Below are positions 9,606 to 17,912 of a stretch of 64,000 bases of DNA, one piece after another. Position numbers and translations under genes: made by a program. This stretch comes from Cryobacterium algoritolerans (GTDB lineage Bacteria > Actinomycetota > Actinomycetes > Actinomycetales > Microbacteriaceae), in the NCBI RefSeq assembly GCF_004402785.1, contig NZ_SOFP01000083.1:1-64000 (forward strand), in the 5' to 3' direction. The stretch's first letter is position 1; each line of letters begins with the position of its first letter. The notes under the pieces were generated by a model. It searched no databases. It was not told the DNA's origin and saw only the letters and a list, made by a program, of their open reading frames with translations.

Positions 9606-10307
9606 CACAGCTCCACCGGCGCAGTGAGTGCCGGGCCCTCCTTCTCCGCGTCGGGCACACGCGCATTGTTGACGCGGCAAGACACCGGGTGGCTCATGAC
9701 GCTCTCCGCCACCGCCGGCGATGACAGGTCGAGCAGGTCGAGCAGGTCGCCGGGATCGGTGAGTTTGCCCGGCCGGAGCCACTCGTCCCAGACGTGCCTG
9801 ACGAGGAAGGCTGGCATCCGATCGTGGATCTCACCGGAGGCCTACCTGGCCTGCCTGGTGTTCAGCGCCATGCTGTGCGTCCAGGTTCCGTCGTCCTCCT
9901 GCCGCCCGTCGTAGAGTCCGGCCGCCGCGAGGAGACCGTCGCCGTGGATGAAGTGCGGTTGTTTGCCGTCGGGCTGGTCTTCCCATTCGTAGTAGCCGGT
10001 CATCGGCACTATGCACCGCCGGGAGGTGAGCACGGCGCGGAACATGCCGTTCGTTGCCGCGGTCTCGAGGCGGGCGTTGATCGGCGCCGGCCTTCGCACC
10101 GGCGGCCCAGGCAGACGGCAGACCCCAGGTTGCCCCGTCCACCTCCCGAGTGACCGCGTGGTGGTGCTCCCACTCGCGTACGACAGGGACGAGATCGGTC
10201 GGTGCTATGTTGTTCGACGGCCGCCACTCCCGGAAATCGCCGCCGGATGCGACGAACTCCCGGATCAGGTCGTCGGTGTCCTTGTCCATCGCGAAGCGTC
10301 CGCACAT
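9605..10307 (-). pseudogene. Broken SRAP/HMCES-family gene (YedK-like)
   Basis: The N-terminus MCGRFAMDKDTDDLI has the catalytic Cys2 of SRAP proteins, which crosslink to abasic sites in single-stranded DNA. Around 10090 the frame shifts (one extra or two missing bases) into INARLETAATNGMF and CIVPMTGYYEWE, both SRAP hallmarks. An in-frame TAG at 9842-9844 then interrupts before ASGEIHDRMPAFLV, which continues to a TGA at 9605-9607. Two independent lesions argue for a true pseudogene rather than one sequencing error. If intact it would be about 230 aa. Confidence 0.8.
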
Positions 10308-10351
10308 GCCCACAGGTAGCACCCGGCGCACGACGCGGCAATGGAGCATCC

Positions 10352-10550
10352 CTAGACCCCGATGTCACGCTGGCGCAGGACGAGCGCTGTGGCGGCACCG
10401 ACCAGCAACGAGCCACCGAAGAGGGCGAGCACCGACATCCAGTCGGCACCGTTCGTCAAGGAATGGTTGCCGTAGGCCCAGTAGTACTGGGGATAGCGCG
10501 TGCAGCCACTGGAAGTCCGGTGCTGAACGTCCTTTCGACTTTCGCGGCGC
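10352..10550 (-). pseudogene. Possible C-terminal remnant of a membrane protein
   Basis: One minus-strand frame with no usable start reads YPQYYWAYGNHSLTNGADW, then a hydrophobic helix (about 20 residues of MSVLALFGGSLLVGAA type), then LRQRDIGV and a TAG at 10352-10354. Composition and the basic tail suggest the last helix of a transporter permease or similar protein. The 5' part is missing, and the neighbouring SRAP gene is also decayed. Speculative. Confidence 0.3.
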
Positions 10551-10601
10551 GATACCCCGAATCACGTCCAGCGTATTCCTCACCGGCCCTGCGGTGCAGG
10601 G

Positions 10602-10823
10602 TCAACGGCGGCCGCGACGCCCCAGAAGGAAGTAGGAGATCGGGCCGGCGAAGTTCACCGCGATGATCACGGCCCACACCGCCTTCTTCCCGTTGACGAG
10701 CTTCGCCGGCCGATTCGCCAGGTCAGACCACGCTGCGGCCGCGAGGGCGAATTGCGCCGCCGAACCCACCATCGTCGCCGCCCTCTGCGTACCGCTCAGG
10801 TCACTCCAACGCTTCTTCGCCAT
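10602..10823 (-). CDS. Small PLDc_N-domain membrane protein
   Basis: 73 aa from the ATG at 10823, preceded by GGAG 7 nt upstream; longer in-frame starts exist. It has the short pattern of the PLDc_N family: Trp-Asp-Leu, a Gly-Lys-Lys-x-x-Trp segment opening a transmembrane helix, then GPISYFLLGRR. Members are small membrane proteins of unknown function named after the N-terminus of cardiolipin synthases. Confidence 0.75.
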   Translation of the reverse strand: MAKKRWSDLSGTQRAATMVGSAAQFALAAAAWSDLANRPAKLVNGKKAVWAVIIAVNFAGPISYFLLGRRGRR

Positions 10824-10866
10824 CTGCTGCTCCATTCCTATTCCGGGCGCCAACCCGAACGAATGC

Positions 10867-11205
10867 CTAACTTCCCTTGCGCATTTCCCGGTCGATGTCG
10901 GCGTTCGTGATCGGCCGGTGGGAGAACAAGCCCCAGATCTCCAGGATCAGTGCGACACCCCAGCCGGCGAGCGCCCAACCGGGCCAGAAATAACCCTGGC
11001 CGATGACCGACCAGATTCCGATCAGGAACAGGTTGATCACCACGTACGCCACGATGGAATCGCCGAGCCTGCGGCGGCGTTCAAGCCTGCTGCGGGCCCA
11101 GTCCCGATCCATCGCCGACTGTGCCGTCGCGTCGGGCACGGGGCCGGAGCCCGGTTGGCCGTTCGGGACGAAGCCCGGTTCGCCTGGGTCGGTGGGTCCT
11201 GACAT
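10867..11205 (-). CDS. 2TM-domain membrane protein
   Basis: 112 aa. A Pro/Gly-rich N-terminal stretch is followed by a basic patch (RSRLERRRRLGD) and two hydrophobic helices (IVAYVVINLFLIGIWSVIG; WPGWALAGWGVALILEIWGL), ending HRPITNADIDREMRKG. This matches the 2TM domain often found near histidine kinases or alone. The start is set by an AGGAGG Shine-Dalgarno. Function unknown. Confidence 0.8.
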   Translation of the reverse strand: MSGPTDPGEPGFVPNGQPGSGPVPDATAQSAMDRDWARSRLERRRRLGDSIVAYVVINLFLIGIWSVIGQGYFWPGWALAGWGVALILEIWGLFSHRPITNADIDREMRKGS

Positions 11206-11357
11206 ATCCGCAACCTCCTGGTTGGCTGGCGCACGAAGCTTCAATGCACACGCTAGCCCGGCAGGTCGATCGCCGCCACGGGCGTTTTCCGCGCGGAGCC
11301 GGGGAATTCTGCAAAGCTGGAGGTCGGCGTTGGCGCCGCCAACATTCAGGAGGCTCC

Positions 11358-12251
11358 TTGTCACCCGCACCTTTCGACCCGGCCGTACTGCCGGCATCCG
11401 TTCGCCTGGCGACCGGAAGGGGTGGCCTGCCCGTCGTGCGGGTGGCCGGTCAGCACGGTTCGGCCGAACTGTACCTGCACGGCGCTCATCTGGTCGCGTG
11501 GACGCCGTTCGCCGGTCGTCCCGTGCTCTGGCTGAGCGAGGCCGGCGTGTTCACCGAGGCGAAGGCGATTCGCGGCGGAGTGCCGATCTGCTTCCCGTGG
11601 TTCGGAGCCAACCGCCTCGATCCGGTTGCCCCAGCGCACGGATTCGCTCGGCTGGCCGAGTGGGAGCTCGTCGGCGCGCGGGACGACGGCCAGGCCGTGG
11701 CCGTCACCCTCCGGCTGAGCGACAGCCCGGCCACACGCGCCACGGCCTGGCCACATCGTTTCGAGGCCCTCTACACAGTGACCGTCGGTGCCCGGCTGAC
11801 CCTCGCACTCACGGTGACGAACCGGGACACGGATGCCGTCGGCTTCGAGGAGGCGCTGCACAGCTACCTGGCCGTCGACGACATTCGCGCCACGGAGATT
11901 GGCGGCCTCGAGGGAGCGCCCTACCTGGACCAACTCCACGGAATGTCGGTCGAGACCGAGACCGGGCCCGTACGGTTCACCGCGGAAACGGACCGCATCT
12001 ACCTGGACAGCCCCGCCGCCACGATCGTGACCGACGGTTCCCGGCGCACCGTGTCGATCGCGACCGGCGGCTCGCGCAGCACGATCGTCTGGAACCCTTG
12101 GATTGCCAAGGCGGCCTCGATGGGCGACTTCGGCGACGACGAGTGGACCGGGATGGTCTGCGTGGAATCGGCGAATGTGCGGGAGAACAGGGTGCAACTC
12201 GAGCCCGGGGAGAGCCACACCCTGACGGCCGTCTTCGACGTCGCCGGCTGA
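11358..12251 (+). CDS. D-hexose-6-phosphate mutarotase / aldose 1-epimerase-like
   Basis: 297 aa. Galactose-mutarotase-like fold. The catalytic His is in PAHGFAR (about residue 95), the catalytic Glu in the stretch that also contains EEALHSY, and the FPWFG motif is conserved. It interconverts alpha and beta anomers of glucose-6-phosphate or a related hexose phosphate. A TTG start at 11358 is proposed because AGGAGG (11348-11353) lies directly upstream; longer readings overlap the gene on the other strand. Confidence 0.85.
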   Translation: MSPAPFDPAVLPASVRLATGRGGLPVVRVAGQHGSAELYLHGAHLVAWTPFAGRPVLWLSEAGVFTEAKAIRGGVPICFPWFGANRLDPVAPAHGFARLAEWELVGARDDGQAVAVTLRLSDSPATRATAWPHRFEALYTVTVGARLTLALTVTNRDTDAVGFEEALHSYLAVDDIRATEIGGLEGAPYLDQLHGMSVETETGPVRFTAETDRIYLDSPAATIVTDGSRRTVSIATGGSRSTIVWNPWIAKAASMGDFGDDEWTGMVCVESANVRENRVQLEPGESHTLTAVFDVAG

Positions 12252-12303
12252 GCCGCGGACGCGCCCGTCACCGGGGCGCCGCGTTCGGACGATTGAGTTT
12301 CGG

Positions 12304-12350
12304 AAAAAGCACCCTCACCGTCGCGATAAAGGTGTGTGATATAGGTGCTT
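12304..12350 (-). terminator. Probable rho-independent terminator of the nitronate monooxygenase gene
   Basis: An AAGCACC / GGTGCTT pair closes an imperfect hairpin, followed on the minus strand by TTTTT (complement of 12304-12308). It lies between the convergent mutarotase and oxidoreductase genes. Confidence 0.5.
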
Positions 12351-12393
12351 CGTCCGCAACTCAACGTGCCCAGCGGGCTGGGCGCGCGCGGGC

Positions 12394-13830
12394 TCAACGC
12401 GCGGCGGGCACCCGGCCGAGGAGCCAGGCGACGACATCGGCCGCGCCCCAACCCTCCGGATAGGCGGCACGGAGCGCGCCGGCACCCTCGACGTCGTTGC
12501 CGAGGGTGAGCAGAGGGGATTCGACATACCCGGTCTTGCGAGTCTGGCCCAGTCCGACGGTCGCCGTGAGCGCATTACACAGGCAGGCCCGGCCGACCGT
12601 GTCCTCGGCGGTGCCGCCCTTGCGCACGTACATGTGCACCGGCTCGCTCGGGCAGCGGAAGCCCACGACGCCGTCCTTTCGCTCGTAGGGTTCCCGCAGG
12701 TAGCTGAGGTCGCAGAGGCGCACCCGTTCGTCGTAGACCGCGGCCACGGAGAGCGTTCCCGGCAACTGCGCGACCTTGAACGGGAATCCGGTCGGCGAGG
12801 CCGCGGCATCCGTTCTGATCGACAGCTCGCCGTCGCCGAGCCGGTCGAGCACAGCGTCGCGCAGGGTGTCGGCGAGGCCGGACTCGCGGCTGAGCGCGAA
12901 CACGGTACCGACCTGCACCCCGGCCGCACCGGCCAGGAGTGCCTCGGCCACCCGTTCGGGCTGGCCGTAGCCTCCAGCGAGCCAGAAGGGCAGCCCGAGT
13001 TCGGCGATCTTCTCGAGGTTGGCGTCGTCGCGAGGCCCATATATGGGCTGCCTGTCGTCGTCGAGGGTGAGCCGGCCGCGCGGCGGCGCATTGTGGCCGC
13101 CGGCGGTCGGGCCCTCGATGATGAAGCCGTCCGGGCGGATCTCTTCGTCCCTGGCGAGGTAGAACGCGAGCACATGCGCGGCAACGATCGCGAGGAATTT
13201 CGGGCGTTGCAGGGCCGGAAGCGCCTCGCCTAGCAGGTCGACCGGATCGACCCCGACGGTGTGCACGGCCTCCGAGCCGGATACGTCGATGGTGACCCGA
13301 CCCTCTCGGCCCGCCGCGAACTCATTCAGGAGGTGCGGGATTTCCCGTGGAATTCCTGCTCCCATCAGCACATAATCTACGCCGGCCAGCATCGCCCCCA
13401 AGGCGGCGGCCGGGGTGGCCAACTGCACCTTCTCCATGTAGTTGATGCCGACACGGCCGTCGTGACCTTCTTTCGCCAGCCAGACCTCAACGAAGTTGCC
13501 CAGCACACTCAGCTCTTGCTGCTCCCGGGTGGGGTGCAGCGACAGCTTCGGCACGGGGAGGTAGGAGCCGCCCTCTGGCCGGCCGTCGACCAGGAAGAAC
13601 CTGGCCAGCACACGCTCCGCGATCGCAGGCACCGGGAAAGCGTCGAGGGCCCGACGGATGTCGCCGGTCAGGTCGCCGTCCTGCAGCCGCCGGGTGAGCA
13701 CGGTATCGAGGGCGATCCCGGACACAACGCCGAGCTGGTCGGCCTGGGACACCGTGCGGGCGAGCTGCCACGACGAGACGGCCATGCCCATGCCGCCCTG
13801 GATGACGATCGGCAGTGAGTTTTCGAGCAC
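12394..13830 (-). CDS. Nitronate monooxygenase-family flavoprotein
   Basis: 478 aa. FMN-dependent TIM barrel: IVIQGGMGM at the N-terminus, DYVLMGAGIP, FIIEGPTAGGHN (motif around the catalytic His), FWLAGGYG and AGVQVGTVFA. Such enzymes oxidise nitronates (for example propionate 3-nitronate) or act as enoyl reductases. It is longer than typical (about 330-360 aa) through a C-terminal Cys-containing extension (GRACLCNALTATVGL). Monocistronic and divergent from the Asp23 gene. Confidence 0.85.
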   Translation of the reverse strand: MLENSLPIVIQGGMGMAVSSWQLARTVSQADQLGVVSGIALDTVLTRRLQDGDLTGDIRRALDAFPVPAIAERVLARFFLVDGRPEGGSYLPVPKLSLHPTREQQELSVLGNFVEVWLAKEGHDGRVGINYMEKVQLATPAAALGAMLAGVDYVLMGAGIPREIPHLLNEFAAGREGRVTIDVSGSEAVHTVGVDPVDLLGEALPALQRPKFLAIVAAHVLAFYLARDEEIRPDGFIIEGPTAGGHNAPPRGRLTLDDDRQPIYGPRDDANLEKIAELGLPFWLAGGYGQPERVAEALLAGAAGVQVGTVFALSRESGLADTLRDAVLDRLGDGELSIRTDAAASPTGFPFKVAQLPGTLSVAAVYDERVRLCDLSYLREPYERKDGVVGFRCPSEPVHMYVRKGGTAEDTVGRACLCNALTATVGLGQTRKTGYVESPLLTLGNDVEGAGALRAAYPEGWGAADVVAWLLGRVPAAR

Positions 13831-14142
13831 GAGGGCCTCCGTGGGTGTTGCCTGGGGCCCGTGAGTTCTGGGTTGCCGAGCCGGTTTCAGCTTAACTCAG
13901 GGCATATGCCGGACCAGGAGTGCAACTTCGCAGAGAGGGCGGCGGGCAGCGGCACCCGTGGCCCGCGGAGCGGTGGCGCGCCGTCTCGGCGAGCGGTGAG
14001 CGGACCACGCCGGATTTTCTCCTCTTTCAGACTTTTTGCAACTTCGACGTGACGAATCCGTCCGGGCTAACGTCTTAGTAATTGACCAACAGCGGTCGCC
14101 GCCCTTTTAGGGCGGGCAGGCCGAGAGAGACTGGAGTTCACC
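13831..14142. other. Intergenic region between divergent genes
   Basis: 312 bp between the nitronate monooxygenase and Asp23-type genes. It should hold both promoters. I see no confident -35/-10 pair, repeat or small gene; a GGAG sequence (14133-14136) lies near the 3' end. Confidence 0.4.
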
Positions 14143-14169
14143 ATCGTTGACACCACCGCATTCGAAACC

Positions 14170-14562
14170 GTGGCAGCCTCCGGCACCGGCAAGACCGTGA
14201 TCGCGGACAGCGTTGTTGCGAAGATCGTGGGGATCGCCGCACGGGAGGTTCCCGGGGTCTTCGCCCTCGGAGGTGGCGCCGTGCGTGCCCTCGGGGCCAT
14301 CCGCGACGCCATCAGCGGAACCGACCTGTCCCAGGGCGTGAGCATCGCCGTCGACGAGACCCGGGTTGCCGTGGAGATCTCCCTGGTCGTGGAGTACCCC
14401 CACGAACTGCAGAAGGTTGCCGACGATGTGCGGGCCGCGATCACGCACGCGATCCACGCGATCGTGGGCATGCAGGTGACCGCCGTCGACGTCACCGTCA
14501 AGGATGTTCACTACGCCTCGAACACAACCGACGAGCCGGAGACCCCGGCCGGCCCCGCGTAA
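14170..14562 (+). CDS. Asp23/Gls24 family envelope stress protein
   Basis: 130 aa from GTG at 14170. Asp23 core: KIVGIAAREVPGVFALGGGA, then VEISLVVEYPHELQKVADDVR and VTAVDVTVKDVHY. Asp23 proteins sit at the membrane, commonly through a small partner, and respond to cell-envelope stress. The GTG lacks a Shine-Dalgarno, whereas GGAG at 14133-14136 is well placed for an in-frame ATC at 14143 that would add about nine residues (VDTTAFET...). The gene precedes a GlsB-type membrane protein by about 100 bp. Confidence 0.88.
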   Translation: MAASGTGKTVIADSVVAKIVGIAAREVPGVFALGGGAVRALGAIRDAISGTDLSQGVSIAVDETRVAVEISLVVEYPHELQKVADDVRAAITHAIHAIVGMQVTAVDVTVKDVHYASNTTDEPETPAGPA

Positions 14563-14664
14563 CCCCCGCCGACCGAACCAGATCGACCCGCGCTGCGGCG
14601 CCCCAGCACCTGCACTGACCCAGGGTCCACCGACCCGACTACCCCACAAAAGAAGGACACACCC

Positions 14665-14928
14665 ATGAGCTTCATCGGATTTCTGATTCTCGGACTTATT
14701 GCCGGCGCCATCGCAAAGGCGATCCTCCCCGGCCGTCAGGGCGGCGGCTGGTTCCTTACGCTGATCCTCGGCGTGATCGGTGCATTCCTGGGCGGCTGGC
14801 TCGGCTCGCTCATCTTCGGGGTCAACCTCGGCGACTTCTTCTCGATCTCGACCTGGCTCCTCGCGATCGTCGGATCGATCATCGTGCTCCTGGTCTACGG
14901 CGCCCTCGCCGGACGCCGCCGAGCCTGA
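14665..14928 (+). CDS. GlsB/YeaQ/YmgE family stress-response membrane protein
   Basis: 87 aa, almost entirely hydrophobic with three helices. It has the family pattern GLIAGAIAKAILPGRQGGG and GAFLGGWLGSLIFG. AAGGA lies upstream of the ATG. The family (formerly transglycosylase-associated) is induced by stress and often sits next to Asp23/Gls24 genes, as here. It may anchor or cooperate with the upstream Asp23 protein. Confidence 0.9.
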   Translation: MSFIGFLILGLIAGAIAKAILPGRQGGGWFLTLILGVIGAFLGGWLGSLIFGVNLGDFFSISTWLLAIVGSIIVLLVYGALAGRRRA

Positions 14929-14954
14929 CCGGCACGACGGCCTCCCAGCCGCAA

Positions 14955-14987
14955 GCGGGCGCACCAGTCCTGGTGCGCCCGCTTTTT
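14955..14987 (+). terminator. Rho-independent terminator
   Basis: A perfect 13-bp stem (GCGGGCGCACCAG / CTGGTGCGCCCGC) with a 2-nt formal loop is followed by TTTTT. It ends the Asp23-GlsB transcript. Confidence 0.92.
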
Positions 14988-15002
14988 CGTGCCCGGCGGA
15001 GG

Positions 15003-15524
15003 TCAGCCGCCGTCCACGTCATGCAGATGATGCACCGGGTCGTGCACGAAGTACCGGCCCAGGGTCGCCACTGTGAAGACGGCGCCGTCGCTTCGGCGTC
15101 CGGTGCGCCCCACGTCGCCTGCCGCAACGTTTGCGAACGCGTCGGCGACGGATGCGGCGGCCTCGGTGATTTCCCGGGCCACCGCGGCCGGTTCCTGTTG
15201 GTTATAGCGGTTCGCGATCGCCGTCGCGTCCTGGTCCCAGTTCGGGAACGCTGGGTTGTCCTGGGTGAGCATCAGCCGCAAGCGCGCCTCGAAGATGCGG
15301 AAGACGTCGCATACGTGGGCCGCGTACTCCAGGGCAGACCAGGTGTGGTCGTTCGGGCGCACGGCGACATCCGTGCGGTGCAGCACCGGAATCCAGCGGG
15401 CCGCGTTTCGGCGCACGAGCCGCGGGATGTCGTCGAAGTCCACCTCCGCCGCGGCGAAACCGCATTCGGGGCACGGGGTCTCGAGCACCCAGGTCCAGTC
15501 CTTCGTGTCTGCTTCGATTGCCAT
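15003..15524 (-). CDS. DinB-like / maleylpyruvate-isomerase-like helical protein
   Basis: 173 aa. Four-helix-bundle pattern of the DinB superfamily, with candidate metal-binding histidines in SALEYAAHVCDVF (about residue 70) and VHDPVHHLHDVDG (C-terminus). An N-terminal CPECGF pair precedes the bundle. Actinobacterial members may be thiol-dependent transferases; no substrate is known here. It lies about 10 bp after the lipoprotein gene on the same strand. Confidence 0.75.
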   Translation of the reverse strand: MAIEADTKDWTWVLETPCPECGFAAAEVDFDDIPRLVRRNAARWIPVLHRTDVAVRPNDHTWSALEYAAHVCDVFRIFEARLRLMLTQDNPAFPNWDQDATAIANRYNQQEPAAVAREITEAAASVADAFANVAAGDVGRTGRRSDGAVFTVATLGRYFVHDPVHHLHDVDGG

Positions 15525-15533
15525 GGGCAGATC

Positions 15534-16865
15534 CTATCCGGCGGGCGCCGGCGCAGCGGGCGGGGCGCAGGTCGTCCCCGCGCGGGTCGCTTCCGCCGCC
15601 TCCTCTTCGGTCCACGGCAAGGGCGTCGATGGTGCGGCGGCCGGTGGGGAATCCACGACGTCGGTGCCCGCCGTGGTGGCGGGCTCCGGCACAGCCCACA
15701 CAATGGCTGCGAGGCGCCGCGCCACGGCCTCGGCGAATCCGGCCCCGTCGGTCGAGTTGTTGAAGGCGACCACGATCGTGAGGCCACTGACCGGATCAGA
15801 GTAGGCGGCCGAGATGAACCCGGGGATCGCTCCGGCGCGCCCGCGGAGCGGACCGACCTGCTCGGCACCGAGGCCGTAGCGGCGCCAGGCGGGCGCGTCG
15901 GCTCCTTCCGCCACGGTCGCCCACTGCGCCGTCGCGGTGGCGTCGGTGAGCAGGGAGCCTTCGGCGAGGGCGCTCACCCACTTCTTCTGGTCGGCAAGAG
16001 TCGACACTGCCCCGGCCGCCGCCGCACCCATTGACGGCGACAGCTCGGTCACGTTGAGCACGGTGTCGCAGAGGGGGCGCGCGGCCGCGTCGAGCGTGGC
16101 GGCGAATCCCTGTGGGTGCGCGCCAGGCAGGCCCAGCTCATTCGAGTCGGGCAGGCTCGTGCCGGTCATGCCCAGCGGTTCGAGCACCCGGCTCCGATAG
16201 AGCGACGACAGGTCCTGGTGGGCTGCCGCCTCTAGGGCCATCCCGAGCAGCACGACCCCGGTGTCGGACTGCGCCCAGGCGCCACCGGGTAGCGCCACGC
16301 GCGGTGACCCCATCCCGCTGGACACGACCTCGCGTTCTGGCCAGATCCGGGTGGGATTCTTCACGAATTGCGGGAGCAGGTTCCGGGTGTAATCGGCCAG
16401 GCCGGACGTGTTCCGGCACAGTTGGCCGAGAGTGACCCCCTCGAGGCCAACAATTCGGTCGAGGTAGGTCGAGACCTGGTCGTCGAGTTTCACGGTGCCC
16501 TCGTCAACGAGCTTCGCGAGAACGGTGCAGGTGAGCGTGGTCGTGTTCGTGCCGATGCGGTAGCTCATGGCCGTGCCCATGGGTACCCCGTTCCCCGGCG
16601 CCGTGGTTCCCGGCGACACGACCCATTGCCCGGCCCACGGCGCCCATACGCCGGCAAGGGCTCCGCTGGAGCCGGACTGGGTGATCGCTTCGGCGAGGGC
16701 GGCGTCCAGGCGGCCGGCGACCTCCGTCGGGAAGGGGGCCCGCACCTGCGGGTGGCTGTTGCCGACGGCACCAGCTGTATCCGTGCATCCGGTGAACAGA
16801 AGGGCTGCGCTCACGGCGAGTGCCGCCACGGCGTACCGTCGGGGCGCCCGCCCAACGTTGGTCAT
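15534..16865 (-). CDS. Serine-hydrolase-like (beta-lactamase fold) lipoprotein, probable pseudoenzyme
   Basis: 443 aa. Signal peptide with lipobox LFTGC, so a membrane-anchored lipoprotein. The body aligns by eye with class C beta-lactamase / D-Ala-D-Ala carboxypeptidase-like proteins (SYRIGTNTTTLTCTVLAKLV; LDDQVSTYL; GRAGAIPGFISAAY). The canonical nucleophile motif SxxK reads T-N-T-T here, the YxN-like position reads Q-S-D, and the third motif has lost its basic residue. Catalysis is doubtful; a binding or regulatory role is possible. Confidence 0.75.
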   Translation of the reverse strand: MTNVGRAPRRYAVAALAVSAALLFTGCTDTAGAVGNSHPQVRAPFPTEVAGRLDAALAEAITQSGSSGALAGVWAPWAGQWVVSPGTTAPGNGVPMGTAMSYRIGTNTTTLTCTVLAKLVDEGTVKLDDQVSTYLDRIVGLEGVTLGQLCRNTSGLADYTRNLLPQFVKNPTRIWPEREVVSSGMGSPRVALPGGAWAQSDTGVVLLGMALEAAAHQDLSSLYRSRVLEPLGMTGTSLPDSNELGLPGAHPQGFAATLDAAARPLCDTVLNVTELSPSMGAAAAGAVSTLADQKKWVSALAEGSLLTDATATAQWATVAEGADAPAWRRYGLGAEQVGPLRGRAGAIPGFISAAYSDPVSGLTIVVAFNNSTDGAGFAEAVARRLAAIVWAVPEPATTAGTDVVDSPPAAAPSTPLPWTEEEAAEATRAGTTCAPPAAPAPAG

Positions 16866-17029
16866 GGCATCTCGACGTTCATTGCGTTACCCCCGTCATG
16901 CTGGCCCCGGTACGACGGAGTGTACCCAGGACGCGGATGCTGCGGGTGCTTTGACCAAACCGAATCGCCCGCAACTCCGAATAGTTATCGTGCACGGATC
17001 GACCGTGACACCAAACAGGAGGTCTTCTC

Positions 17030-17446
17030 ATGCGCACATCACCCAATCGTCTCGTCGCAACCGTCTTCGGTGCCGTCTACCTGCTCGTCGGACTGCTCGG
17101 CTTCGCCGTGACCGGCGGCATCAGCTTCATCGCGACCGAGGGCGGCCTGCTCCTCGGCCTCTTCGCGGTCAATCCGCTGCACAATGTCGCTCACCTTCTG
17201 ATCGGCGCCGCGCTCCTGATTGCCGGGCTGGCCAGTGTTCCCGCGGCGAAAGCCGTCAACACCACGATCGGCGCGGTCTACTTGCTGCTCGGCATCGTCG
17301 GCTTCTTCATCGCGAGCACCGCGCTGAACATCCTCGCCCTGAACACCCCCGACCACTTCCTGCACCTCGCCAGTGCGATCGTGCTGCTCGGAGCCGGACT
17401 CGCCACCGACAAGGTTGTCAACCGCAACCGCACCGCCACGGCCTGA
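17030..17446 (+). CDS. DUF4383 family membrane protein
   Basis: 138 aa, four predicted helices. Family hallmarks are the N-terminal RLVATVFGAVYLLVGLLGF and the VNPLHNVAHLLIGAALL segment with two histidines. AGGAGG precedes the ATG. Function unknown; common in actinobacteria. Confidence 0.9.
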   Translation: MRTSPNRLVATVFGAVYLLVGLLGFAVTGGISFIATEGGLLLGLFAVNPLHNVAHLLIGAALLIAGLASVPAAKAVNTTIGAVYLLLGIVGFFIASTALNILALNTPDHFLHLASAIVLLGAGLATDKVVNRNRTATA

Positions 17447-17505
17447 TCGGCCACGACCTAGCTGACACCGACCTCGCCAACACCCGCTCCACCGCAAGAA
17501 ACGCC

Positions 17506-17757
17506 ATGACCTCGACCGGCCGCCTCTGGATCACCTTCGTCGCCATGGGCGCCGACACGATTCACCTCGCGGTTGGGGCGAGCGCCACGGTGCTCCTCGG
17601 GATCGTCATGGTCGGGTTCGGCGTCGCCGAACTCGGCCGGGGCGTCGCGACGCTGGTACGCGGGCGGCTGGTCGCCCCGGATCTGGCCTTGTTCGGCGCT
17701 CACACCGTTCCCCGCGGCTCCCACGGCTCCATCCATCGCCTCGCGGCGCGGGTTTGA
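17506..17757 (+). CDS. Small hydrophobic protein of unknown function
   Basis: 83 aa, with one or two hydrophobic segments (WITFVAMGADTIHLAVGAS; ATVLLGIVMVGFGVAEL). It follows the DUF4383 gene by 59 bp on the same strand. There is no clear Shine-Dalgarno; start and coding status are uncertain. Confidence 0.45.
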   Translation: MTSTGRLWITFVAMGADTIHLAVGASATVLLGIVMVGFGVAELGRGVATLVRGRLVAPDLALFGAHTVPRGSHGSIHRLAARV

Positions 17758-17858
17758 GACGCGGGCGCACGTTCGATCGTGCGCCCGCTTCCTCAATCTG
17801 CGCCGCGACGCTCGCCTGCGGGGTGCGGCGCGGGGAGTGCACACGTGGCGCGGCGACC

Positions 17859-17910
17859 GAGCGAGAGCGAGAGCGAGAGCGAGAGCGAGAGCGAGAGCGA
17901 GAGCGAGAGC
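17859..17910. repeat. Hexanucleotide microsatellite (GCGAGA)n
   Basis: About 8.3 perfect copies of GCGAGA. It ends 2 bp before the stop codon of the helicase gene (17913). An imperfect GGGCAGGGC-type repeat (17917-17941) lies inside the helicase 3' end and encodes LPALPALPG. Confidence 0.95.
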
Positions 17911-17912
17911 GG

